From Labrys sp. WJW (GTDB lineage: Bacteria; Pseudomonadota; Alphaproteobacteria; Rhizobiales; Labraceae), in the NCBI RefSeq assembly GCF_001676615.1, contig NZ_LYXZ01000011.1, positions 33,439 to 97,438 of the forward strand: a stretch of 64,000 bases of DNA, given 5' to 3'. This document shows positions 6,943 to 16,744 of the stretch, piece by piece (the stretch's first letter is position 1; each line of letters opens with the position of its first letter). Made by a program: the position numbers and the translations under genes. The notes under the pieces are model-generated. The model searched no databases. It was not told the origin of the DNA and was given only the letters and a program-made list of their open reading frames with translations.

Positions 6943-8238
6943 ATGAAACTCGACGCTTGGCTCAAACAGACCGCCACCCCCCGCAGCGCCTTCGCCAAGA
7001 CGGTGGCGCTGTCGCCTGCGAGCATTACCGCCCTGTGCAATGACGAGACGGCGTGGATTTCCCGCGAGACAGCCGCGCGCATTGCCGAAGCGACCGGCGG
7101 CAGCGTCACCCCCAATGATTTTCTGGGCCTTGCCCCGGTTCGAGACCCCCTCAAGGAGACTGTCGTGTCCCATCAGAAGATTCAGGCCGCCATCGAGGCC
7201 TTTGCCCGTGGCGAGATCGTGGTGGTGGTCGATGACGACGACCGCGAGAACGAAGGCGACCTGATCATCGCCGCAAGCCACCTCACCACCGAGAAGATGG
7301 CCTTCATCATCCGCCATTGCTGCGGCATCGTCTGCGCACCGCTGACGGTGGAAGAAGCCAGGCGCCTGCGCCTCGACCCGATGGTGTCACAGAACGACGC
7401 TCCGCTCGGCACGGCCTTCACCGTCACGGTCGACGTCAAGCACGGCCTCACCACCGGTATCTCGGCCGAGCAGCGCGCCAATACGGTCAGGGCACTCGCC
7501 AACTCCAACATGGGCGCCACGGATTTCGTGCGCCCCGGACACATCTTCCCACTGATCTCGAAGGAAGGCGGCGTGCTGATGCGCTCCGGCCATACCGAGG
7601 CGGCTACCGATCTGTGCAAGCTCGCCGACCTGCCCCAGGTCGCCGCGATCTGCGAGCTCGCCAACGATGACGGCACCGTCAAGCGCGGCCCCGAAGTCGT
7701 GGCCTTCGCCGAAACCCATGGCCTGCATGTGGTGTCGATCGCCGATCTCATCGCCTTCCGCCAGGCCCGCGAAAAGCTGGTCGAGCGCGTGGCGACCTTT
7801 ACCGTGGAAAGCGAGATCGGACCGCTCACGGCCTATGCCTACACCACGCCCTATGACGAGGTGCAGCAGCTCGCCTTTGTCTACGGCAAGATCGGTGATG
7901 GCGAGAACGTACCGACCCGCCTGCACCGCGCAGACGTGGTGACGGATGTGTTCGGCGGCGCCAAGACGCTCGGCAGCTCCCTCGCCAAGTTCAAGGAAGC
8001 AGGCCGGGGCGTGATCGTCTATCTGCGCGACGGCACCGCGGGCGTCCCCATGGTGACGCACGGCTCGGACCACGGTTCGGAGGCCGTACGCAACGAACAG
8101 TGGCGCGAGGTCGGGCTCGGCGCCCAGATCCTGCGCGACCTCGACGTCTCGTCGATCAAGCTGCTCTCGACCAAGCCGCGCACCTATATCGGGCTCTCGG
8201 GCTTCGGCATCGAGATCAAGGGCACCGAAACGGTCTGA
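6943..8238 (+). CDS. ribB: 3,4-dihydroxy-2-butanone 4-phosphate synthase with N-terminal HTH and degenerate GTP cyclohydrolase II domain
   Basis: A 431-residue three-part protein. Residues 1-62 form a Cro/CI-like helix-turn-helix (MKLDAWLKQT...SPASITALCN...SRETAARIAEATGG). Residues about 77-275 are DHBP synthase, which turns ribulose 5-phosphate into the four-carbon riboflavin precursor: VDDDDRENEGDL (96-107) and GHTEA (216-220) hold the catalytic acids and histidine. Residues about 285-428 align with GTP cyclohydrolase II, but the zinc-binding Cys cluster is lost (DVFGGAKTLGSS where active RibA has DVFGS-x-R-C-D-C). RibA activity is therefore unlikely. A GTG at 7165 preceded by AAGGAG could start a second product lacking the HTH. 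A moonlighting regulatory role is only a possibility. Confidence 0.9.
   Translation: MKLDAWLKQTATPRSAFAKTVALSPASITALCNDETAWISRETAARIAEATGGSVTPNDFLGLAPVRDPLKETVVSHQKIQAAIEAFARGEIVVVVDDDDRENEGDLIIAASHLTTEKMAFIIRHCCGIVCAPLTVEEARRLRLDPMVSQNDAPLGTAFTVTVDVKHGLTTGISAEQRANTVRALANSNMGATDFVRPGHIFPLISKEGGVLMRSGHTEAATDLCKLADLPQVAAICELANDDGTVKRGPEVVAFAETHGLHVVSIADLIAFRQAREKLVERVATFTVESEIGPLTAYAYTTPYDEVQQLAFVYGKIGDGENVPTRLHRADVVTDVFGGAKTLGSSLAKFKEAGRGVIVYLRDGTAGVPMVTHGSDHGSEAVRNEQWREVGLGAQILRDLDVSSIKLLSTKPRTYIGLSGFGIEIKGTETV
7153..7167 (+). promoter_or_regulatory. internal ribosome-binding site and GTG start within ribB
   Basis: AAGGAG (7153-7158) lies 6 bp before an in-frame GTG (7165-7167) that begins SHQKIQAAIEAF, exactly where ordinary RibB proteins begin. 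The upstream ATG at 6943 has no clear Shine-Dalgarno sequence. Two isoforms, or mainly the short one, may be made. Confidence 0.6.
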
Positions 8239-8254
8239 AGACCGCCCCCTCTCC

Positions 8255-8728
8255 TTACACCGGCAGCGCGGTCGTCTTCTTGACGCTGCGCAAAGCCAGC
8301 GTCGATTGCACGCGGACCACACCGGGAAGCTGAGTCAGGATCTCGGTGTGGATGCGCTCGAAATCAGCGGCATCGGCATAGGCGACCCGCACCATATAGT
8401 CGGCGGCACCGGCCAAGAGGCAGCATTCCGTCACCTCGGGATGGCGCTGGATCGCCGCCTCGAAGGCATCGAGCGCACCGCGTCCCTGCTGGTCCAGCGT
8501 GACGAGCACGAAGGCCACCCCCGGCAGGCCAGCTTCCTTCTCGTCGAGCAGCATGACATAGCGCGAGATCAGTCCGCGCTCTTCAAGAAGCTTGACCCTC
8601 CTCAAGCAGGCGGAGGGCGACAAATTGACCTTCTCTGCCAGGTCGACATTGGTCAGGCGCCCATCGGCCTGCAACAGCCTGAGAATGGCACGGTCGCGGA
8701 TATCGAGCGAGATCTCGGATCTTGGCAT
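8255..8728 (-). CDS. Lrp/AsnC-family transcriptional regulator (AldR-like)
   Basis: A 157-residue Lrp/AsnC protein. An N-terminal helix-turn-helix (residues about 8-62: LDIRDRAILRLLQADGR...NVDLAEKVNLSPSACLRRVK) is followed by a RAM/AsnC effector domain (70-150) with the GxxDY-like segment LLAGAADYMVRV. Lrp proteins bind amino acids and form octamers. It is divergent from alanine dehydrogenase, whose Lrp-type regulator (AldR/BkdR class) commonly lies beside it and responds to alanine. A perfect 9-bp-arm dyad sits in the shared promoter. It converges on ribB with only 16 bp between stops. Confidence 0.92.
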   Translation of the reverse strand: MPRSEISLDIRDRAILRLLQADGRLTNVDLAEKVNLSPSACLRRVKLLEERGLISRYVMLLDEKEAGLPGVAFVLVTLDQQGRGALDAFEAAIQRHPEVTECCLLAGAADYMVRVAYADAADFERIHTEILTQLPGVVRVQSTLALRSVKKTTALPV

Positions 8729-8751
8729 AAACAGCGATCATTGGATCAATT

Positions 8752-8770
8752 TGTCGCATACTATGCGACA
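8752..8770. promoter_or_regulatory. candidate AldR/Lrp operator TGTCGCATA-c-TATGCGACA
   Basis: A perfect 9-bp inverted repeat around a single central C, 24 bp upstream of the lrp start and 118 bp upstream of ald, in the divergent intergenic region. It is the only strong dyad there, so it is the best candidate site for the regulator. This is inferred, not shown. Confidence 0.6.
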
Positions 8771-8888
8771 GAACGCCCTGAACACCAGACTTTTCCGCGA
8801 GAAATTGCGCGATTTCCGCGCCAACATGCCTTTCTAGCCTAAAGCCCGACGACAAGGGCTGGCTTCATCACCATACAAGGCGAAAACA

Positions 8889-10007
<1,119 letters not shown>

Positions 10008-10020
10008 CCACGACGGCGAC

Positions 10021-10048
10021 CCGGGGGCATCGGCAGGGATACCCCCGG
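10021..10048. terminator. GC hairpin between convergent ald and sulfotransferase genes
   Basis: CCGGGGG-CATC pairs with GAT-ACCCCCGG around a short loop, with one mismatch. It lies 14 bp after the ald stop and 22 bp from the convergent sulfotransferase stop. There is no clear T-run, so its efficiency as an intrinsic terminator is uncertain. Confidence 0.4.
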
Positions 10049-10069
10049 CGCGACCTTCTCAGGGCAAGC

Positions 10070-11140
10070 TCAGTGCGATGACGCAGAGGCTGCCGCGTCG
10101 GTTGTCCTGAATGGCACCGGAACCGGCCTGACCTTGGTCCGCGTCAGGAGCTTGGCAGCGACGAAAACACAGGCAGCCGGCACGATGAGATCATCGATGC
10201 GCCCGCCCATCAGCGAGTTTGGAATCAAATTATACAGGAACGCGTAATAAAGAGCCGCAATGGCCAGTAATCCTGCCGCTATGAGCGGGTTCCGTCTTTT
10301 GCCGAGCAGCCTCACCTTGCGCCTGAAATAGCGCCTCGCCCGCATCGCAAAGGAAGGACGATGCGTCGCCCTAGCCGTAGCGGGAAGCGGCGACGGCGCG
10401 GCAACCTGGTCGGTCCCCGCAGCCAGAATACGCGCTGCCTGTGTCTTCATCATCTGGACATAGGGGTCATCCTGAATTTCAGGATAGGCCGCCAGCATGT
10501 CCATGATCATCATGACCGTCTCCGGCTTGAGGTCCATGCCCCGACCGGCTTTGCCGACATTGATGCGGCTGCCCTTGGATTTCGCAGCCTCCAGACCGGC
10601 GGTAATTTGCGCCGTGCTTGCCGGGATACCGGCAAACGTCAGCATCTCGCCTACTGCCTTGTCCGGATCGGCAATGAAATCCTCATACATGAAGATCCGG
10701 GCGGCCTTCGAGCTGCGCCAGCCCATGTAGAAATTGATATACCAGGGCATCGCCAGCATGGCGATCATGTGCTCGAGTTCGGCTCGGTCCCGGCTTAAAT
10801 GCTGCTTGTCGAGATAGAAAAAGGGATTTACCGGGCTCTCGCGATGCACATGATCCCGAATGCTGACTACGACATCGAAAAGGCTGCGGATCAGGACGAT
10901 GATGGAGACATCGTATTCGCTGCACAGTTCCTCGGTCCAGGTGCTATGCTTGATGTGGTGCTGCGCGACGTAGTCGAGCTTGGCGTTTTGAGCCAGGCAG
11001 ATTTCACAAAGTTCCTGTTCGCGGCGTCCGTAACTTGGAATCAAATTGATTGAATTAAGGTTCACCGCGTTTGCTATGGCGCTGCTTATGAATGTCGAAG
11101 CCGATTTCGGCATGCAGGCCACAAGAACATGGTGCGACAT
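10070..11140 (-). CDS. sulfotransferase-family protein with C-terminal DUF1232-like membrane domain
   Basis: A 356-residue protein. The N-terminal part is a P-loop-like sulfotransferase: the 5'-phosphosulfate loop PKSASTFIS (11-19) and the 3'-phosphate segment RSLFDVVVS (85-93) are visible, so it should transfer sulfate from PAPS. The C-terminal 75 residues carry two hydrophobic helices with [19 protein letters not shown], resembling the DUF1232 motif (LIPD...DD), which would anchor the enzyme at the membrane. The ATG at 11140 is chosen because AAGGAG lies 5 bp upstream; a longer frame reaches 11173. Base composition looks less GC-rich than the neighbours, and a 573-bp gene-free stretch follows, hinting at acquisition. 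Acceptor unknown. Confidence 0.78.
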   Translation of the reverse strand: MSHHVLVACMPKSASTFISSAIANAVNLNSINLIPSYGRREQELCEICLAQNAKLDYVAQHHIKHSTWTEELCSEYDVSIIVLIRSLFDVVVSIRDHVHRESPVNPFFYLDKQHLSRDRAELEHMIAMLAMPWYINFYMGWRSSKAARIFMYEDFIADPDKAVGEMLTFAGIPASTAQITAGLEAAKSKGSRINVGKAGRGMDLKPETVMMIMDMLAAYPEIQDDPYVQMMKTQAARILAAGTDQVAAPSPLPATARATHRPSFAMRARRYFRRKVRLLGKRRNPLIAAGLLAIAALYYAFLYNLIPNSLMGGRIDDLIVPAACVFVAAKLLTRTKVRPVPVPFRTTDAAASASSH

Positions 11141-11713
11141 CGCGTCTCCTTCGCTCGAACAATTGATCTCCATGATCGGGTGTTGTCTTTGCTACTCAGC
11201 GCCCCCCAGCAACTACCCAGCGTCACATCACAGGAAACATACTTTCCCGGCTGGTTCAACCTACGGTTAGTCTCAGTTTTTTCGCAAAGGCCAGCATTCG
11301 GCGGTCGGACGATAAGAGAACGCCGACTCTCGTCCAAAGTTCCAGGTTCGGCAAACCATTCAACAGTTGCGCGTCTTTCTGAGCGCGCCCGAAAACATTG
11401 CAATACCTATCACTCTGGAATCGTTACAAAAATGACTTTGGATGGAGCACGTCGGGCCGGAGGCCACCAAGGTCGAACCAAGAGGCGGGGACACGCTGAA
11501 TTCGCTGTCGGCCCCTGACACCAACTGGCTAGTCCACTCTCATCCGATCAACAAAAATTTATTCCTCGGGGACTGGACCTTCACCCGCAGCGACCAGGAA
11601 GCAAGACAGCGAAGGGCGGAGTCACATGATCGGCGGCATGAAACGGTGTTATGGAACCTCCATCCCTGTGATGTCAGCCCTCCCGTCAACAGGCGAGTCG
11701 CCGGCCAGCTGCC
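11141..11713. other. 573-bp intergenic region without recognisable gene
   Basis: This lies between the start of the sulfotransferase gene and the stop of tsaC. Short open frames exist on both strands, but none has a family-like sequence, a good ribosome site or consistent codon use. Parts (11180-11420, 11520-11580) look AT-richer than the surroundings. No repeat of the families seen elsewhere was found. It may be a decayed remnant of transferred DNA. Confidence 0.5.
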
Positions 11714-12685
11714 CTATCGTTCGGCGGCAGCGCGAGCGAGCCTGTCGCGTATCGCTTCTCCCAGTCCGTCGCCGGGAATGGGAGCGACGGCTATGGCATG
11801 AATGTCGGCCCGATCGAGCAGGCGCAGCATGCCGAACAGATTGGCGGCGGCCTCGGTAAGGTCACCGCTCGGACTGAGATTGGCAGCGATACGAGCCCGC
11901 CCATCCCCACCCGGGCCAAAGCCGAGCCAGGCCTCGTCCGGTCCAGCTTCCTCGGCATCGAGCCTGACATGGGCCCGAGGCGCATAATGGGACGCCAGCA
12001 TGCCGGGTGCCACCGGCTCGTCGCCGGCGCCCTCGGGGCCTTCGGCCAGGGCGAAGCCGAGCACTTCCTCGATCATGTCCCGCGAGAGTCCGCCGGGACG
12101 CAGCATCGCCACGCGATCGCCGAGGCAGGACAGGATCGTCGATTCGACACCGACCTTGGTGGCGCCGCCATCAACGATGGCATCGATGCGGCCATCGAGA
12201 TCGGCGGCGACATGGGTTGCCGTCGTGGCACTGACATGGCCGGAGCGATTGGCCGAGGGTGCGGCGACGGGACGGCCGACCGCCTCGAGCACGGCATGAG
12301 CCACGGGGTGGTCGGGTACCCGCAGGGCCACGCTGTCGAGCCCGGCGGTGGCAATCTCGCTCACCGTGCAGGTCGGCGCCTTCGGCACCACTAGAGTCAA
12401 CGGCCCCGGCCAGAAGGCCCGGGCCAGGCGCTCGGCCGCAGGCGAGAAGACGCCTTGGCCACGGGCGAGTTCGAAAGAAGCGAGATGGGCGATCAACGGA
12501 TTGAAGCGCGGACGGCCCTTGGCCTCGTAGATGCCGGCGACCGCCCGTCCGTTGGTGGCATCGGCGCCCAGGCCATAGACCGTCTCGGTGGGAAAGGAGA
12601 CCAGCCCGCCCTGCGCCAGGATATGTCCCGCCGTCGCCAGGGAGGATGGATCGGCCCCGAGATGCAGAGTGTTTCGATGTGTCAT
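11714..12685 (-). CDS. L-threonylcarbamoyladenylate synthase (Sua5/TsaC type)
   Basis: A 323-residue Sua5-type enzyme that makes threonylcarbamoyl-AMP from threonine, bicarbonate and ATP for the t6A37 modification of ANN-decoding tRNAs. The YrdC domain (residues about 15-205) shows the typical GGLVSFPTETVYGLGADA, KGRPRFNPLIAHL and PSANRSGHVS segments; the C-terminal Sua5 domain (about 215-320) begins at PGMLASHYAPRAHVRL. The start at 12685 precedes MTHRNTLHL; earlier in-frame starts would add unrelated sequence. It is divergent from an acyl-CoA dehydrogenase operon, with no functional link apparent. Confidence 0.94.
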   Translation of the reverse strand: MTHRNTLHLGADPSSLATAGHILAQGGLVSFPTETVYGLGADATNGRAVAGIYEAKGRPRFNPLIAHLASFELARGQGVFSPAAERLARAFWPGPLTLVVPKAPTCTVSEIATAGLDSVALRVPDHPVAHAVLEAVGRPVAAPSANRSGHVSATTATHVAADLDGRIDAIVDGGATKVGVESTILSCLGDRVAMLRPGGLSRDMIEEVLGFALAEGPEGAGDEPVAPGMLASHYAPRAHVRLDAEEAGPDEAWLGFGPGGDGRARIAANLSPSGDLTEAAANLFGMLRLLDRADIHAIAVAPIPGDGLGEAIRDRLARAAAER

Positions 12686-12792
12686 CCGGGCCTGCCGTCC
12701 GCTCTTTTGTTGATCGATGCGTGATGCGCCATTGCCCGTAGCCACGCATTCCGTCAAGTTCGAAGGCGCGCAATGGAGTTCAAGAACCAACA

Positions 12793-14559
12793 ATGACCTA
12801 TCAAGCGTCTGTCGCCGACATTGCCTTCTCGCTTCGTCACGTCGCTGATGTCGATGCGCTGCAGAGCGAGGGATTGTTCCCCGACGCAACGCCGGACCTG
12901 GTCGACACCATCCTGGAGGAAGCCGGCCATTTCGCGACCGATCGCATTGCTCCGCTCAATCGCGAGGGCGACCGGGTCGGCGCCCGGCTCGAACAGCAGG
13001 GCGTGGTGACCGCTCCGGGTTGGCGGCAGGCCTATGCCGACTGGAGTGGCGGCGGCTGGAATGGCTTGGCGGGACCGGTGGAATTCGGCGGCCAGGGCCT
13101 GCCCCTGCTGCTCAACGCCGCTTGCTTGGAAATGTGGAACTCGGCCTCGATGGCCTTCGGCATCGGCCCCGTGCTCACCATGGGCGCAGTCGAGGCCCTC
13201 GCCGCCCATGCCACGCCGGAATTGCGCGAAACCTATCTCGCCAAGCTGGTCAGCGGCGAGTGGACGGGGACGATGAACCTGACCGAGCCGCAGGCCGGCT
13301 CCGACCTCGCCGCCCTGCGCAGCCGCGCCGAACGGCGCGACGACGGCAGCTATCGCATCTTCGGGCAGAAGATCTTCATCACCTATGGCGATCACGACCT
13401 GACCCCCAACATCGTGCATCTGGTACTTGCTCGGCTTCCCGACGCGCCTGCAGGCACGCGCGGCATCTCGTTGTTCCTGGTGCCGAAATATCTGCCCGAT
13501 GCCGAGGGCAATCCGGGCCGGCGCAACGACGCCTTCTGCTCGGGGCTCGAGCACAAGCTCGGCATTCACGGCTCACCGACCTGCGTGATGGTGTTCGGCG
13601 ACGAAGGCGGCGCTGTCGGCTATCTCGTCGGTGAGGAGCACAAGGGCCTGGCCTGCATGTTCACCATGATGAACAATGCCCGGCTCGCCGTCGGCCTGCA
13701 GGGGGTTGCCATCGCCGAACGCGCCTATCAGCACGCCCTCGCCTATGCCAGGGAGCGCCGGCAGGGCAAGAGCCCGCTCTGGCAGAATGGCGGCATGAGC
13801 CCGATCATCGAGCATCCCGACATCAGGCGTATGCTGCTGGAGATGCGGGCCAAGACCGTGGCCGCCCGCGGCATCTCCTACCTTCTTGCCGCAGCGATCG
13901 ACCGTTCCCATCACGAAAGCGAAGTCGACAGGCGTAGACAAGCCTCCAACCGTGCCGCCTTGCTGACGCCGGTGGCCAAGGCCTTCTCGACCGATATCGG
14001 CAACGAGGTCGCCTCCCTCGGCGTCCAGGTCCATGGCGGCATGGGCTATATCGAGGAGACCGGCGCCGCCCAGCATTTCCGCGATGCCCGCATCGCCGCG
14101 ATCTATGAGGGCACCAACGGCATCCAGGCGATCGATCTCGTCACCCGCAAGCTGCCGCTCGAAGGGGGCGCCGTCGTCGGCGGCTTCATCGCTGAGTTGC
14201 GGGAGACCGTCGCGGCTGTCGCGGCCAGCGAGCGCCTCGCCTCTCTCGCACCTCTGCTGGGACGTGCCATCGACGCGCTGGAGCGCGCCACCGCCTATAT
14301 GCTGGCGCCGCGTGAGCGGCCCGAGGACGTTCTCGCCGGCGCCACACCCTATCTGCGCGTCTTCGCTATCGCCGCCGGTGGGGCCGTGGTGGCGAAAGAA
14401 GCGCTCGCGGCGGCTGCCATCGATCCGCTCGACCCGGCCAATCGGCTGCGCATCGACACCGCGCATTTCTACGCCACGCAGATTTCGCCGCAGGCCGAGG
14501 GGCTCGCGGAAAGCGCGGTTAGCGGCTACGTTGCCGCCGGACTCGAAACCGTTCTCTGA
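12793..14559 (+). CDS. acyl-CoA dehydrogenase, DmdC-like long form
   Basis: A 588-residue FAD-dependent acyl-CoA dehydrogenase of the long subfamily with an extra C-terminal domain (PF12806 type), which includes methylmercaptopropionyl-CoA dehydrogenases. Visible are the N-terminal lid, the flavin-binding region (GTMNLTEPQAGSDL near 160; IFGQKIFITYGDHD near 190), and the C-terminal helices with QVHGGMGYIEETGAAQHFRDARI...YEGTNGIQ, where the catalytic Glu of YEGTN-type motifs lies. It oxidises an acyl-CoA at C2-C3; the acyl group cannot be named. The HSDL2-like SDR gene 12 bp downstream is probably co-transcribed. Confidence 0.93.
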   Translation: MTYQASVADIAFSLRHVADVDALQSEGLFPDATPDLVDTILEEAGHFATDRIAPLNREGDRVGARLEQQGVVTAPGWRQAYADWSGGGWNGLAGPVEFGGQGLPLLLNAACLEMWNSASMAFGIGPVLTMGAVEALAAHATPELRETYLAKLVSGEWTGTMNLTEPQAGSDLAALRSRAERRDDGSYRIFGQKIFITYGDHDLTPNIVHLVLARLPDAPAGTRGISLFLVPKYLPDAEGNPGRRNDAFCSGLEHKLGIHGSPTCVMVFGDEGGAVGYLVGEEHKGLACMFTMMNNARLAVGLQGVAIAERAYQHALAYARERRQGKSPLWQNGGMSPIIEHPDIRRMLLEMRAKTVAARGISYLLAAAIDRSHHESEVDRRRQASNRAALLTPVAKAFSTDIGNEVASLGVQVHGGMGYIEETGAAQHFRDARIAAIYEGTNGIQAIDLVTRKLPLEGGAVVGGFIAELRETVAAVAASERLASLAPLLGRAIDALERATAYMLAPRERPEDVLAGATPYLRVFAIAAGGAVVAKEALAAAAIDPLDPANRLRIDTAHFYATQISPQAEGLAESAVSGYVAAGLETVL

Positions 14560-14571
14560 CAGGACTCCTGA

Positions 14572-15435
14572 ATGTCGCTTGCCAACAAAACCCTGTTCAT
14601 CACTGGCGCCTCGCGTGGCATCGGGCTCGCCATCGCGCTGAAGGCGGCCAGGGATGGCGCCAACATCGCCGTTGCGGCCAAGACCGAAACCCCCCACCCC
14701 AAGCTGGAAGGCACCATCTATACGGCCGCCGAAGAGATCGAGAAGGCAGGCGGCAAGGCCCTGCCGCTGGTGGTGGACGTGCGTGACGAGGACAGCGTCA
14801 AGGACGCTTTCGCCAAGACGGCGGCGCAGTTCGGCGGCATCGACATCGTGGTCAACAACGCCTCGGCCATCCAGATGACCAAGGCCGCCGACACCGAAAT
14901 GAAGCGCTACGATCTGATGAACCAGATCAATGCGCGCGGCACCTTCCTGGTCTCGAAGACGGCCCTGCCCTATCTCGAAAAGGCCGAGCAACCGCATATC
15001 CTGATGCTGTCACCACCTCTCGACATGAAGGAGAAGTGGTTCGCGCCCCATACCGCCTACTCGATCGCCAAATACGGCATGAGCCTGGTGGTGCTTGGCC
15101 TTGCCGGCGAGACGCGCGACCGCATCGGGGTGAACGCCTTGTGGCCCCGCACCACCATCGCCACGGCCGCGATCAAGAACATCCTCGGCGGTGACGCCCT
15201 GATGCGCCGCTCGCGCAAGCCGGACATCCTGGCCGATGCCGCCTATCGCATCTTCCACAAGCCGGTCAGCTTCACCGGCAACTTCCTGATCGACGACACC
15301 TTCCTCTATGGCGAGGGCGTCACCGATTTCGAAGCCTACCGCGCGGTCCCGGGCGAAACCCTGGCGCCCGACTTCTTCGTGCCCGACGATTCCGTACCGC
15401 CCCCCGGCGTGGTCATCGGGGAGGCCATGCACTAG
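14572..15435 (+). CDS. SDR-family NAD(P)-dependent oxidoreductase, HSDL2-like
   Basis: A 287-residue short-chain dehydrogenase. The cofactor motif is TGASRGIG (residues about 11-18), followed by NNAS near 100, a Ser in LSPPLDM and the active-site Y-S-I-A-K in YSIAKYGMS. The sequence pattern (AAKTETPHPKLEGTIYTAAEEIE, ISPP-like loop) is that of bacterial homologues of hydroxysteroid dehydrogenase-like protein 2. It lies 12 bp behind the acyl-CoA dehydrogenase, so a step in the same fatty- or branched-acyl breakdown is likely. Its TAG stop coincides with the CTAGAGC border of a palindromic element. Confidence 0.92.
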   Translation: MSLANKTLFITGASRGIGLAIALKAARDGANIAVAAKTETPHPKLEGTIYTAAEEIEKAGGKALPLVVDVRDEDSVKDAFAKTAAQFGGIDIVVNNASAIQMTKAADTEMKRYDLMNQINARGTFLVSKTALPYLEKAEQPHILMLSPPLDMKEKWFAPHTAYSIAKYGMSLVVLGLAGETRDRIGVNALWPRTTIATAAIKNILGGDALMRRSRKPDILADAAYRIFHKPVSFTGNFLIDDTFLYGEGVTDFEAYRAVPGETLAPDFFVPDDSVPPPGVVIGEAMH

Positions 15436-15735
15436 AGCATCGCGCCGAAAAGTGGGTACCGGTTTTCGGCAAAAAAGATGCGACAACAAGGAATTACCGC
15501 ATCGAGCCTGATTCAGAAATCAGGTTCGATGCTGTAGAACAAAGCGCAGTCGCGCGTGAGCGCCTATTTGCTCAAGAGCAAAGCGCGTTTAGACGGAAAC
15601 GCTTGTTTGCTCTAACTCTTTGGTTCGACGCGTCTTTGCGATTCTTGGTGATTCCACCAAATCGCAAAACGCTCCAGTCCTTCATTTCGACGCGTCCTTG
15701 TGGTTCTTGCCGATTTCGGCACATCGCAAGACGCC
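15434..15735. repeat. mosaic array of palindromic modules filling the SDR-HDAC gap
   Basis: Nearly the whole 324-bp gap is built of repeats. From left to right: AGAGCATCGCG with hairpin GCCGAAAA...TTTTCGGC (15448-15474), hairpin GCATCGA...TCGATGC (15499-15532, cf. 1596-1629), a Y-like hairpin AGAACAAAGCGC...TTTGCTC (about 15536-15573), a full Y-X' element (15575-15674), and a diverged extra X' module (GACGCGTCCTTG...ATCGCAAGACG, about 15686-15732). No gene is seen inside. Confidence 0.7.
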
Positions 15736-15759
15736 ATAGGTCGCAGGGAGATATCCGGC

Positions 15760-16695
15760 ATGACGACGCTGTTGGTCACGCACCCGGCCTATGCCCGCCA
15801 CGAGACGCCGCGAGGCCACCCCGAGCGGGTCGACCGTATCCTGGCGGTGGAAGCGGTGCTGGCCAATCCCCTGTTCGATGGGCTGGAGCGCGTCCAGGCG
15901 CCGGAGGCCTCGATCGAGATGATCGAGGCCTGCCATCCGCGCGCCTATATCGACACCTTGCAGCGCCTGAGCCCGCATGACGATGAAGGATTGGCCCAGC
16001 TCGACGGCGACACCTCGATGTCATCGGGCAGCTTCGAAGCTGCGCTGCGCGGTGCCGGCGGCGCGACGCTGGCGGTCGACCATGTCATGACCGGCAAGGC
16101 CAGGAACGCCTTCAGCGCTTCCCGCCCGCCCGGCCACCATGCCGAGCCGCAACGGGCGATGGGCTTTTGCCTGTTCAACAATGTCGCAATCGCCGCGCGC
16201 CATGCCCAGAAGACCCATGGTGCCGAGCGGGTGGCGATCCTCGATTTCGACGTGCATCACGGCAACGGCACCCAGGCGATCTTCTGGAACGACCCCAGCG
16301 TACTCTATGCCTCCACCCACCAGATGCCGCTCTATCCCGGCACCGGCGGCCCCGGCGAAACCGGCGAGGCCGGCACCATCGTCAATGCCCCGCTCAGGCC
16401 CGGCCAGGGCGGCAGCGAATTCCGCGAAGCCATGCAGAGCGTGATCCTGCCGCGCATGCAGGAATTCGCTCCGGATCTCATCCTGATTTCGGCCGGCTTC
16501 GATGCCCACGAACGCGATCCGCTCGGCGGGCTCAATTTCGTCGAGGAGGATTATGCCTGGGCAACCTCGGTGCTGATCGATCTCGCGGCCAGGACGGCAG
16601 GCGGGCGCATCGTCTCCGTGCTCGAAGGCGGCTATGATCTGACCGCCCTCGCCCGCTCCAGCGCCGTGCATGTCGCCACCTTGATGCAGGCGTAG
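15760..16695 (+). CDS. histone deacetylase-family amidohydrolase (AcuC/HDAH-like)
   Basis: A 311-residue zinc hydrolase of the class II histone-deacetylase-like family, which removes acyl groups from lysine, polyamines or related amides. The active-site signatures are all visible: RPPGHHAEP with the tandem His (about residues 124-132), NNVAIAA, DFDVHHGNGTQ (about 163-173, metal ligands Asp and His) and the AGFDAHERDPLGG Asp ligand near 247, with VLEGGYDL near the end. The ATG at 15760 has GGGAG about 6 bp upstream. In related genomes this gene often neighbours xseB-dxs; here it is about 12 kb away. Confidence 0.93.
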   Translation: MTTLLVTHPAYARHETPRGHPERVDRILAVEAVLANPLFDGLERVQAPEASIEMIEACHPRAYIDTLQRLSPHDDEGLAQLDGDTSMSSGSFEAALRGAGGATLAVDHVMTGKARNAFSASRPPGHHAEPQRAMGFCLFNNVAIAARHAQKTHGAERVAILDFDVHHGNGTQAIFWNDPSVLYASTHQMPLYPGTGGPGETGEAGTIVNAPLRPGQGGSEFREAMQSVILPRMQEFAPDLILISAGFDAHERDPLGGLNFVEEDYAWATSVLIDLAARTAGGRIVSVLEGGYDLTALARSSAVHVATLMQA

Positions 16696-16744
16696 GAATT
16701 ATCGCGGATATGTCCTCTGTCATACCAGAGTGCGGAAAGAATGA

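Noticed and set aside
11129..11518. 129-codon plus-strand frame in the gap after the sulfotransferase start
   Set aside because: It begins inside the sulfotransferase on the other strand, is Arg/Ser-rich without hydrophobic core pattern, and lacks a ribosome site.
13573..14997. 474-codon minus-strand frame opposite acyl-CoA dehydrogenase and SDR
   Set aside because: No domain, spans two real genes on the other strand, shadow composition.
15434..15735. CRISPR-like array
   Set aside because: The repeats are palindromic modules of different kinds with no regular spacer length and no cas genes in the window.
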